Assembly (NCBI GenBank): GCA_002435875.1
Contig: DIVN01000170.1
Span: 7,018-16,293 of the forward strand
Reading direction: 5' to 3'
Length of the DNA stretch: 9,276 bases
Origin: Anaerolineales bacterium UBA6131
GTDB lineage: Bacteria; Chloroflexota; Anaerolineae; UBA2200
Part shown: positions 1 through 5,997 of the stretch, piece by piece
Position numbering within the stretch: the stretch's first letter is position 1
How the letters are laid out: the number at the start of each line of letters is the position of its first letter
The notes under the pieces: generated by a model
Database searches by the model: none
Seen by the model: the letters and a program-made list of their open reading frames with translations, nothing else
Told to the model about the DNA's origin: nothing
Program-made: the position numbers and the translations under genes

Positions 1-49
1 GGGGCCACACGGCGCAATCCAAGCCACAACGATACGAAGGAGGGCGACG

Positions 50-1147
50 ATGGCAGTAGAACTGGGCATTGTGGGCCTGCCAAATGTAGGCAAGTCAACT
101 TTGTTCAACGCCTTGACGAAAGCGCATGCTCTCGTTGCCAACTACCCCTTCACGACGATCGAGCCAAATGTGGGGGTGGTAGCCGTCCCTGATGAACGTC
201 TGGGGCAAATTGCGGCCATTGTACGTCCCGAGAAGGTGACACCCAGCTCGATGCGCCTGGTAGATATCGCCGGCCTGGTCAAGGGCGCCAGCAGCGGCGA
301 AGGGCTGGGAAACCAGTTCCTGGGTCATATCCGCAATGTCGACGCGGTGGCCATGCTGATCCGCACCTTTCGCGATCCTGATGTCCCCCACGTGACACCG
401 GAGCTAGATCCGGTGGCAGATGTTGCGACAGTCAATCTAGAGCTCATTTTGGCAGATCTCGCTACAGTGGACCGTGCACTTGCGACGGCGAGAGATGCGT
501 CCAAGGGCAAGCCAGTCGAGCGCGGAGCAAGCACCGCACCACTCGACTCCTTGCTGGCACACCTGAACAGCGGCCTTGCCGCCCGGATGCTCTCCAGAAC
601 CTCCGACGAATGGGTTGCAGCTTCTGCGCTCAACTTGTTGACCGCAAAACCAGTGCTCTACGTGGCCAACGTCGGGGAAGCCGACCTGCCCGATGGTGGA
701 GAGATGGTTGGTTTGCTGCGCCATCACCTTGAGCCAGAAGGCGCCGAGTTGCTGATAATCTGTGCCCAGTGCGAGTCCGAGTTGGCCGACTGGCCACCAG
801 CCGACGCACAGGCATATCTTCAAGAACTGGGGCTCAGCGAGCTTGGTGTCCATCGCTTTGTGCGAGCAGGCTACCAACTGCTCAATCTGATTACCTTCTT
901 CACCTCCACAGGAGGGAAGGAAGTTCGAGCCTGGCCGCTTGCACGCGGCACGACCGTTCTCGAAGCCGCGGGTAGTATACATAGTGACATGGAACGGGGA
1001 TTCATCCGCGCCGAGGTCGTATCGTACCAGGACCTGACACGGACTGGCTCATTGGCGGCAGCAAGAGATAGCGGGCTCCTGCGGATCGAAGGACGCGACT
1101 ATGTCGTGCAAGATGGGGACGTTATACACATCCGCTTCAATGTCTAG
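50..1147 (+). CDS. ychF: YchF/Obg-like redox- and ribosome-associated ATPase
   Basis: This 365-residue protein, close to the family's usual length, is a P-loop protein of the TRAFAC class. Visible motifs are the Walker A/G1 GLPNVGKST at residues 9-17, G3 DIAGLVKG from residue 72, and NVGE at 207-210 where ordinary GTPases have NKxD. That NxxE replacement is the hallmark of YchF/OLA1 and goes with ATP rather than GTP preference. The last ~85 residues (from about YQLLNLITFFT) form the TGS domain. The family binds ribosomes in the cytosol and is linked to translation and stress responses. The ATG is chosen because an AAGGAGGG ribosome binding site (37-44) lies 5 bases upstream and the N-terminus MAVELGIVGLPN is typical. 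It precedes the SAM operon but is separated from it by a promoter and riboswitch, so it is probably not co-regulated. The family call is very secure. Confidence 0.97.
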   Translation: MAVELGIVGLPNVGKSTLFNALTKAHALVANYPFTTIEPNVGVVAVPDERLGQIAAIVRPEKVTPSSMRLVDIAGLVKGASSGEGLGNQFLGHIRNVDAVAMLIRTFRDPDVPHVTPELDPVADVATVNLELILADLATVDRALATARDASKGKPVERGASTAPLDSLLAHLNSGLAARMLSRTSDEWVAASALNLLTAKPVLYVANVGEADLPDGGEMVGLLRHHLEPEGAELLIICAQCESELADWPPADAQAYLQELGLSELGVHRFVRAGYQLLNLITFFTSTGGKEVRAWPLARGTTVLEAAGSIHSDMERGFIRAEVVSYQDLTRTGSLAAARDSGLLRIEGRDYVVQDGDVIHIRFNV

Positions 1148-1162
1148 CGCATTCCCAGCGCA

Positions 1163-1177
1163 CAAACCGCGGGTTTG
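1163..1177. repeat. Short inverted repeat overlapping the -35 box of the SAM operon promoter
   Basis: CAAACC and GGTTTG flank a GCG centre, giving a 6-bp inverted repeat 16 bases after the ychF stop. Its right arm overlaps the -35 hexamer (1175-1180). It may be a small protein-binding operator, a weak 3' end for ychF, or chance; no T-run follows it. Confidence 0.35.
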
Positions 1178-1203
1178 ACAAAAACACATGGCTGTGATAG
1201 CAT
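1175..1203 (+). promoter_or_regulatory. Sigma70-type promoter of the SAM-cycle operon
   Basis: A perfect -35 TTGACA (1175-1180) is followed by a 17-base spacer and a -10 TAGCAT (1198-1203, 4 of 6 matches to TATAAT). A TG one base upstream of the -10 (1195-1196) makes it an extended -10. Transcription would begin near 1210, about 30 bases before the riboswitch P1 stem, which is the expected geometry for a riboswitch leader. Confidence 0.75.
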
Positions 1204-1240
1204 AGCCGATACTGAAAACCAAACAGATTCGGACGGCGAA

Positions 1241-1396
1241 CTCTTATCGAGAGGGGTGGAGGGATCGGCCCTGCGAAACCCCGGCAACCAAGTTAGTCGG
1301 ATGGTCCACGGTTAGGTGTCCTTCTCAGCCAACCGGCCATCTATGGTGCCAACTCCGCCAAGCCACTGCTGTCAATGGTGGCTTGAAAGATGAGAG
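1241..1396 (+). ncRNA. SAM-I (S-box) riboswitch aptamer
   Basis: The sequence carries the S-box signature. P1 is CTCTTATC (1241-1248) paired over all 8 positions (one G-U) with GATGAGAG (1389-1396). The conserved GAGGGG-TGGAGGGA segment with its kink-turn follows; GGGG 1253-1256 pairs with CCCC 1279-1282, and GGG 1261-1263 pairs with CCC 1269-1271. The conserved GGCAACC (1283-1289) closes an unusually long P3 with GGTGCC (1345-1350). P4 is AAGCCAC (1360-1366) paired with GTGGCTT (1378-1384). CGG in loop 2 (1266-1268) can pair with CCG in J3/4 (1355-1357), the expected pseudoknot. SAM-I aptamers bind SAM and lower expression of methionine and SAM genes; here the first downstream gene is mtnA, and a SAM synthetase lies in the same operon. 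The family is secure; the inner helices of P3 are by-eye folding. Confidence 0.97.
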
Positions 1397-1416
1397 GAGG
1401 GTAGATGCCTTCTCTC
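1392..1416 (+). promoter_or_regulatory. Antiterminator of the SAM riboswitch
   Basis: Bases 1392-1400 (GAGAGGAGG) can pair along all nine positions with 1408-1416 (CCTTCTCTC), with one G-U, closing a 7-base loop. This helix uses the 3' strand of P1 (1389-1396) and the 5' arm of the terminator (1412-1417), so it excludes both. It should form when SAM is scarce and let transcription continue. Confidence 0.85.
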
Positions 1417-1437
1417 CTATCGGGAGAGCTTTTTTTT
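1412..1437 (+). terminator. Rho-independent terminator of the SAM riboswitch
   Basis: CTCTCC (1412-1417) pairs with GGAGAG (1423-1428) around a tight loop, followed by C and eight T residues (1430-1437). SAM binding stabilises P1, removes the antiterminator strand and frees this hairpin. This predicts an OFF switch acting on transcription rather than on ribosome binding, because the mtnA ribosome binding site lies downstream of the terminator. Confidence 0.92.
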
Positions 1438-1456
1438 GCCCGTCGAAGGAGGCTAG

Positions 1457-2551
1457 TTGCGCACAATCGAGTGGCATAACAACCAGGTTCGCCTGATCGA
1501 TCAACTGAGGCTGCCCCAGGAATTCGTTGTGCTGGAGTACGCGGACTATCGCGGTGTTGCAGAAGCGATCAAGAGCATGAAGATCCGCGGAGCGCCTGCA
1601 ATCGGAGCTGCAGCAGCTTTTGGGATAGCCTTAGCTGCGGTGGCCAATTCGAACAAGCCGCGTACAGAGTTGTTGGCGGCCATCACCCGTGCCTCTGACG
1701 AACTGGGGCAGACACGACCTACGGCGGTCAACCTCTTCTGGGCGATTAGGCGCATGAATGAAGTAGCCAACAAACCTGACTGGAAGACTGGCCACGATCT
1801 GGTCGATGCTCTGGTAGACGAAGCCAAGCGCATCGCCGACGAAGACGTAGAGATCAACAAGCTTATGGGAGCACACGGAGCCACACTCATTCAGGACGGC
1901 GACAACATTCTGACGCACTGCAACGCAGGGGCATTGGCCACGGTGGACTATGGCACCGCGCTCGGCGTAGTGCGCTCCGCACACGATCAAGGGAAACGCA
2001 TCCATGTATGGGTCGACGAGACACGACCTTTCCTACAGGGAGCACGACTGACCGCCTGGGAACTACTGCAAGAGAAGATAGCATGCACTTTGATCACCGA
2101 CAACATGGCAGGCCATTTCATGTCGCGAGGCAAAGTGGATATTGTGCTTGTGGGCGCAGACCGTGTCGCAGCAAACGGCGATGTGGCCAACAAGATTGGC
2201 ACCTACTCTTTGGCTGTGTTGGCAAGAGAGAACGGGGTCCCGTTTTACGCAGTTGCGCCGACATCTACAGTCGACCTGCATATCTCAACCGGTGAGGAGA
2301 TTCCGATCGAGCAGCGCTCACCCTCCGAAGTAACGCATATCCGCGGGCTGGCCATTGCAGCTGAGGGTGTGTCGGCGGCACATCCCGCATTCGACGTCAC
2401 TCCGCACCGCTATGTCACCGGAATCGTGACCGAGGCCGGCATCGTTTACCCACCATACCGCCAGGGGTTGCAGAAGGCCAAGAGTGCCTCGTCTGCACCT
2501 GTTCCACCCACCAGGCACAAGGAGAACGACTCAAATGACCAAGAAGATTGA
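1457..2551 (+). CDS. mtnA: S-methyl-5-thioribose-1-phosphate isomerase
   Basis: MtnA converts 5-methylthioribose-1-phosphate to 5-methylthioribulose-1-phosphate in methionine salvage, in the cytosol. The 364-residue length is normal. Family motifs are RGAPAIGAAAAFG near residues 45-57, NILTHCNAGALAT with the catalytic Cys at 155, and GADRVAANGDVANKIGTY with the catalytic Asp at 235. The 80-residue Cys-Asp spacing matches the Cys160/Asp240 pair of the Bacillus subtilis enzyme. The start is TTG: AAGGAGG (1446-1452) lies 4 bases upstream and the N-terminus MRTIEWHNNQVRLIDQ is the family's usual one. It is the first gene behind the SAM-I riboswitch. The last ~20 residues are a polar, low-similarity tail that overlaps the next gene by 17 bases. 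MtnA is related to eIF2B subunits and ribose-1,5-bisphosphate isomerase, but the motifs favour MtnA. No phosphorylase or kinase known to supply its substrate is visible in the window. Confidence 0.95.
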   Translation: MRTIEWHNNQVRLIDQLRLPQEFVVLEYADYRGVAEAIKSMKIRGAPAIGAAAAFGIALAAVANSNKPRTELLAAITRASDELGQTRPTAVNLFWAIRRMNEVANKPDWKTGHDLVDALVDEAKRIADEDVEINKLMGAHGATLIQDGDNILTHCNAGALATVDYGTALGVVRSAHDQGKRIHVWVDETRPFLQGARLTAWELLQEKIACTLITDNMAGHFMSRGKVDIVLVGADRVAANGDVANKIGTYSLAVLARENGVPFYAVAPTSTVDLHISTGEEIPIEQRSPSEVTHIRGLAIAAEGVSAAHPAFDVTPHRYVTGIVTEAGIVYPPYRQGLQKAKSASSAPVPPTRHKENDSNDQED

Positions 2552-3584
2552 GCCTGAGTGGCTACCCGCCGCTATCGGCAGTTTCCCGTTGCTGGACGTC
2601 GCGCAATCGTGGGCGTGGATTAACGACAACTTTTCCCAGATTCCCGTCTGGCCGCAGCTTCCGAGACGCAGCTACCTGGAGAATATGTACGCGCAGTACT
2701 CCGAGGGCTTTCCAGGCATCGTGGTCGACCAGAGTGCGGAGCGAACCTATGTAGACCGCAGAAAAGACCTGGACAGCAGCCTGGAGAACCTGTACCTGGC
2801 ATTCCTCCAAGACGATCCAGAGTACGGCGCCATCAGCAGAGACTATGCAGCCGGCTTGCACGCCTTGCTAGATGATCCAAGAATTCTGCGCAGTGAGCCG
2901 GTCGCGCTCAAGGGGCAGGTCACTGGTCCAATCAGCTGGGGATTGATGGTTGTTGACGAGAGCCGGCGCCCGCTGCTCTACGATGAGACACTTGCCGATG
3001 CTATTGCCAAGCATCTTCGTCTCAAAGCGAGCTGGCAAGAGCGAAAACTCAAGGCGCTGGCGCCTCAGACGATCATGTTTGTCGACGAGCCCTATATGAG
3101 TTCCTTCGGCTCTGCATTCATTTCTCTCAGTCGTGAACAGGCGTTGACCCTGCTAGAGGAGGTTTTTGCAGGCATCGAGGGCATCAAGGGCGTACACTGC
3201 TGTGGCAATACGGATTGGTCGGTGCTGCTCGAGACCTCGGTAGACATACTCAATTTTGACGCCTATGAGTACGCCGAGTCCGTATCGCTTTACCCAGAGG
3301 CACTGGCTTCCTTCTTGGAGCGTGGAGGCATCATCGCATGGGGTATCGTGCCCTCTAGCCCGCTGGTCGAGGGCGAGACCGTAGACACCCTGGTCGATCG
3401 TCTACACACCGCAATGGACCTGCTAGTGCAGAAAGGCATTTCGTTTGACCGCCTGATCACCTCGGGACTGGTGACGCCGTCTTGCGGCACAGGCTCGCTC
3501 GATTCCCCTACGGCTGAGCGCGTTCTGGAGCTGACTGCGCAGGTCTCGCGCGAAATGCGCCGACGCTATCTCCCAGGATCCTAG
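2535..3584 (+). CDS. Core (folate-domain-less) MetE-like methionine synthase
   Basis: This 349-residue protein matches only the C-terminal catalytic half of cobalamin-independent methionine synthase MetE (about 750 residues). IGSFP lies at 14-18 and VDEP at 183-186. The zinc site is complete: H221-x-C223, E245 and C317. The H-to-E spacing of 24 equals that of E. coli MetE (His641, Cys643, Glu665, Cys726). The N-terminal folate-interacting half is absent. Known proteins of this kind (MesA to MesD families) methylate homocysteine using non-folate donors, usually a corrinoid protein; MesB of anaerobic bacteria is the likeliest relative. That subfamily is inference. The ATG at 2535 is preferred: AAGGAG (2519-2524) precedes it and IGSFP then lies at the usual depth. 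An in-frame start at 2484 would only add 17 residues read out of phase over the mtnA tail. The 17-base overlap with mtnA suggests translational coupling. It could instead be another zinc-dependent methyltransferase of the UROD/MetE superfamily. Confidence 0.82.
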   Translation: MTKKIEPEWLPAAIGSFPLLDVAQSWAWINDNFSQIPVWPQLPRRSYLENMYAQYSEGFPGIVVDQSAERTYVDRRKDLDSSLENLYLAFLQDDPEYGAISRDYAAGLHALLDDPRILRSEPVALKGQVTGPISWGLMVVDESRRPLLYDETLADAIAKHLRLKASWQERKLKALAPQTIMFVDEPYMSSFGSAFISLSREQALTLLEEVFAGIEGIKGVHCCGNTDWSVLLETSVDILNFDAYEYAESVSLYPEALASFLERGGIIAWGIVPSSPLVEGETVDTLVDRLHTAMDLLVQKGISFDRLITSGLVTPSCGTGSLDSPTAERVLELTAQVSREMRRRYLPGS

Positions 3585-3647
3585 CCGTGGCCACGAAGTG
3601 CTGGCCTACATGCTACCTGCAACTAACATGAACGTAGGGAGTTTCTC

Positions 3648-4649
3648 TTGAGCATTCTAGTCGTTGGCTCGGTGGCGCTGGACTCGATTCAGACGCCTTT
3701 TGGCAAGGTGCGGGAGGCACTGGGGGGCTCGGCCACATACTTCTCCGTAGCTGCACGACTGTATCACCAGCCGGTGCACCTGGTCGCCGTAGTCGGCACC
3801 GATTTCCCGCAAGCGCACCTCGACTCTTTCAGGAGCTTCAACATCGACATCGCCGGCCTGCAAGTCGCCGAGGGGCAGACATTCCGCTGGTCCGGTCGAT
3901 ACGACTATGACCTGAACACCGCCGAAACCCTCGATACGCAACTCAATGTATTCGCGTCTTTCCACCCGCAGTTGCCGGAAGAATACCGTGATGCCGAGTA
4001 CGTGTTTCTGGCCAACATCGATCCTGTGTTGCAGCTTGAGGTACTATCGCAAATCAGACAACCCAAGCTCACAGTGCTTGACACAATGAACTACTGGATC
4101 AGCTATCGCAAGGATGCGCTCACCGAGGCGATTTCGGCGGTAGACATTGTGCTCATCAACGAAGCAGAAGCGCGTCAGTACGCCAACACCTTCAGCCTCG
4201 TTCGAGCAGCCAACAAGATCCTCAGCCTAGGGCCCCGCGCCCTGGTCGTCAAGAAGGGGGAGTACGGCGCGATGCTGTTCAGCCGTGACCTAGATCCCAG
4301 GCAGGGGTGTTTCTTCGCACCTGCCTATCCACTGGAGAAGATAAACGACCCTACAGGCGCTGGCGATTCGTTCGCAGGGGGCTTCATGGGACACTTGGCT
4401 GCATCAAAATATGCCCCTCCTCAGGCCAAGGGGCAGATGGCTGATGTGATCCGCAGGGCAATTGTCCACGGCAGCGTCGTTGCCTCCTACACGGTGGAGG
4501 ACTTTGGGGTGAACCGCCTGCGTACAATGACTCTGGAGGACGTCACAAATCGTTATAGTGACTTTAAGCGCTTTACGTATTTTGAGCCCGTCTGTCCCGT
4601 GGCAGATGGTTGCGAGCGCTTGGCCGCGATGGGAGGATGGACTAGATAA
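3648..4649 (+). CDS. PfkB-family (ribokinase-like) kinase, possibly nucleoside kinase
   Basis: This 333-residue protein has the PfkB fold: an N-terminal strand ILVVGSVALDSI, the glycine motif GGSATYFSVAARL near residues 26-38, and the C-terminal signature NDPTGAGDSFAGGF with the anion-hole GAGD and catalytic Asp at 240. PfkB enzymes phosphorylate a hydroxymethyl group of sugars or nucleosides with ATP in the cytosol. The substrate cannot be read from the sequence. Its place between a methionine synthase-like gene and the SAM synthetase and AhcY genes suggests removal of adenosine (or inosine) released by AhcY, or phosphorylation of a methylthioribose-type sugar feeding MtnA; both are inference. 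The start is TTG with AGGGAG (3636-3641) 6 bases upstream. The final ~25 residues contain two cysteines (PVCPVADGC) and look like a lineage-specific tail. The 63-base gap upstream holds only a 10-base palindrome (3586-3595) and the ribosome binding site. Confidence 0.85.
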   Translation: MSILVVGSVALDSIQTPFGKVREALGGSATYFSVAARLYHQPVHLVAVVGTDFPQAHLDSFRSFNIDIAGLQVAEGQTFRWSGRYDYDLNTAETLDTQLNVFASFHPQLPEEYRDAEYVFLANIDPVLQLEVLSQIRQPKLTVLDTMNYWISYRKDALTEAISAVDIVLINEAEARQYANTFSLVRAANKILSLGPRALVVKKGEYGAMLFSRDLDPRQGCFFAPAYPLEKINDPTGAGDSFAGGFMGHLAASKYAPPQAKGQMADVIRRAIVHGSVVASYTVEDFGVNRLRTMTLEDVTNRYSDFKRFTYFEPVCPVADGCERLAAMGGWTR

Positions 4650-4665
4650 CAATACCCTGGGCGCA

Positions 4666-4692
4666 CGGCTGTGTCCGGACTTGTCACAGCCG
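4666..4692 (+). other. Intergenic hairpin before the SAM synthetase gene
   Basis: CGGCTGTG (4666-4673) and CACAGCCG (4685-4692) form a perfect 8-bp stem with an 11-base loop in the 105-base gap between the kinase and SAM synthetase genes. No T-run follows, so it is not a standard terminator. It may act in mRNA processing or stability, or be a protein-binding inverted repeat. Its function is unknown. Confidence 0.5.
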
Positions 4693-4754
4693 AACGACCC
4701 ACACTGCTGACAAGTTACAAAGAACAATCACTATACCACAAGTGGAGGCAAGGA

Positions 4755-5960
4755 ATGCGGAACATAACGGTCGAAAGCCTGAACAACACTCCGGTGGAGC
4801 AACAGGCAGTTGAGCTCGTCGAACGAAAAGGCATCGGACACCCAGACACTATATGCGACTCGATCATGGAAGCCACATCAGTGGCGCTCTGCCAGGAGTA
4901 TCTCAAGACATTCGGCAGGGTCGTACACCACAACATCGACAAGTGTCTTCTGGTCGCAGGGAAGACGTCGCCACGAATCGGCGGAGGCAAGGTCGATGAA
5001 CCAATGCGCCTGGTCTTTGGTGACAGGGCTATCTACGAGATGGACGGCAAGAAGGTACCGGTTGGCGACATCGCGGTGGCGGCAGCCGAGGAATGGCTGC
5101 ACAAGAACCTGCGCTTTGTCGAGGCCAAGCAACACGTGATCTTTCAGAACGAGATCAAGCCCGGCTCTCCAGAGCTAACAGATATCTTTGACCGAGAGGT
5201 CATCGGCGCCAATGACACCTCGGCGGCCGTCGGGTACGCCCCCCTCACCGAGACTGAGCAGATGGTACTGGCCACCGAGCGATACCTGAATTCGGCTGAG
5301 TTCAAAAAGTCCTATCCTGAGGTGGGCGAAGATATCAAGGTAATGGGCATGCGCCGTTTCCGTGACCTGACCCTAACCATCGCCATCGCCTTCGTGGATC
5401 GCTTTGTGCCCAGCGAGAAGGCGTATTTCAGTCGCAAGGCCGAGATCAGGGATGCCGTCCACGATTTTGTGACCAAGCAGGCCCACAATTGCCGCAGCAT
5501 CACCATTGATGTGAACACGCTCGACGTTCAGAACCGTGGTGAAGATGGCATGTACCTCACGGTACTGGGGACATCAGCTGAGGGCGGAGACTGCGGTCAG
5601 GTTGGCCGAGGAAACAAGGTGAACGGGGTGATTGCCCTTAACAGGCCGATGAGCACCGAAGCGGCGGCAGGCAAGAATCCCATCGCCCATGTGGGCAAGA
5701 TCTACACGCTGCTTACCCACGACATCGCACGCAAGATTCATACGAATGTGCCCGGCGTGAATGAGGTTTATGTGTGGCTGTGCAGCCAGATCGGGCATCC
5801 CATTGACAGACCATTGATCGCGTCTGCGCAGCTGGTTCTCGCCCCGGGCCTCAAGTTGGAGGCTGTGGCCAAGCCAGTGGAAGAGATCATGGAGCAAGAA
5901 CTCGCGGACATCTACAAGTTCACTGCTCGCTTGACCAAGGGCGAGTTCTCAGTTGCCTAA
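4755..5960 (+). CDS. Archaeal-type S-adenosylmethionine synthetase (methionine adenosyltransferase)
   Basis: The enzyme makes SAM from methionine and ATP. The 401-residue sequence belongs to the archaeal MAT family, not to the usual bacterial MetK family. It begins MRNITVESLNNTPVEQQ, has ERKGIGHPD at 23-31, GTSAEGGD at 272-279 within a longer glycine-rich GQVGRGN stretch, and AAAGKNPIAHVGKIY from residue 303, all arranged as in archaeal enzymes. The bacterial MetK signatures (such as GAGDQG and the GGGAFSGKD loop) are not seen. The ATG at 4755 fits the archaeal N-terminus and has GGAGG (4744-4748) 6 bases upstream; an in-frame GTG at 4671 would add 28 unrelated residues and start inside the intergenic hairpin. 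It lies in one orientation with ahcY 37 bases downstream, so the two should be co-transcribed under the SAM riboswitch, giving direct end-product control. Archaeal-type MATs are known in scattered bacteria; whether a normal metK also exists cannot be seen here. Confidence 0.93.
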   Translation: MRNITVESLNNTPVEQQAVELVERKGIGHPDTICDSIMEATSVALCQEYLKTFGRVVHHNIDKCLLVAGKTSPRIGGGKVDEPMRLVFGDRAIYEMDGKKVPVGDIAVAAAEEWLHKNLRFVEAKQHVIFQNEIKPGSPELTDIFDREVIGANDTSAAVGYAPLTETEQMVLATERYLNSAEFKKSYPEVGEDIKVMGMRRFRDLTLTIAIAFVDRFVPSEKAYFSRKAEIRDAVHDFVTKQAHNCRSITIDVNTLDVQNRGEDGMYLTVLGTSAEGGDCGQVGRGNKVNGVIALNRPMSTEAAAGKNPIAHVGKIYTLLTHDIARKIHTNVPGVNEVYVWLCSQIGHPIDRPLIASAQLVLAPGLKLEAVAKPVEEIMEQELADIYKFTARLTKGEFSVA

Positions 5961-5997
5961 GCCCACGTCTGACCAGAAAGGGATAATCGAAACCGAT

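Noticed and set aside
437..982. Open frame of 181 codons on the minus strand opposite ychF
   Set aside because: It lies wholly inside the unmistakable ychF gene, has no ribosome binding site that I can see and no recognisable motif; it is a shadow of the coding strand.
5953..5997. Earlier TTG start for AhcY, overlapping the SAM synthetase stop
   Set aside because: The 15 added residues have no family counterpart, and ATG 5998 gives the usual N-terminus; the distant ribosome binding site leaves slight doubt.
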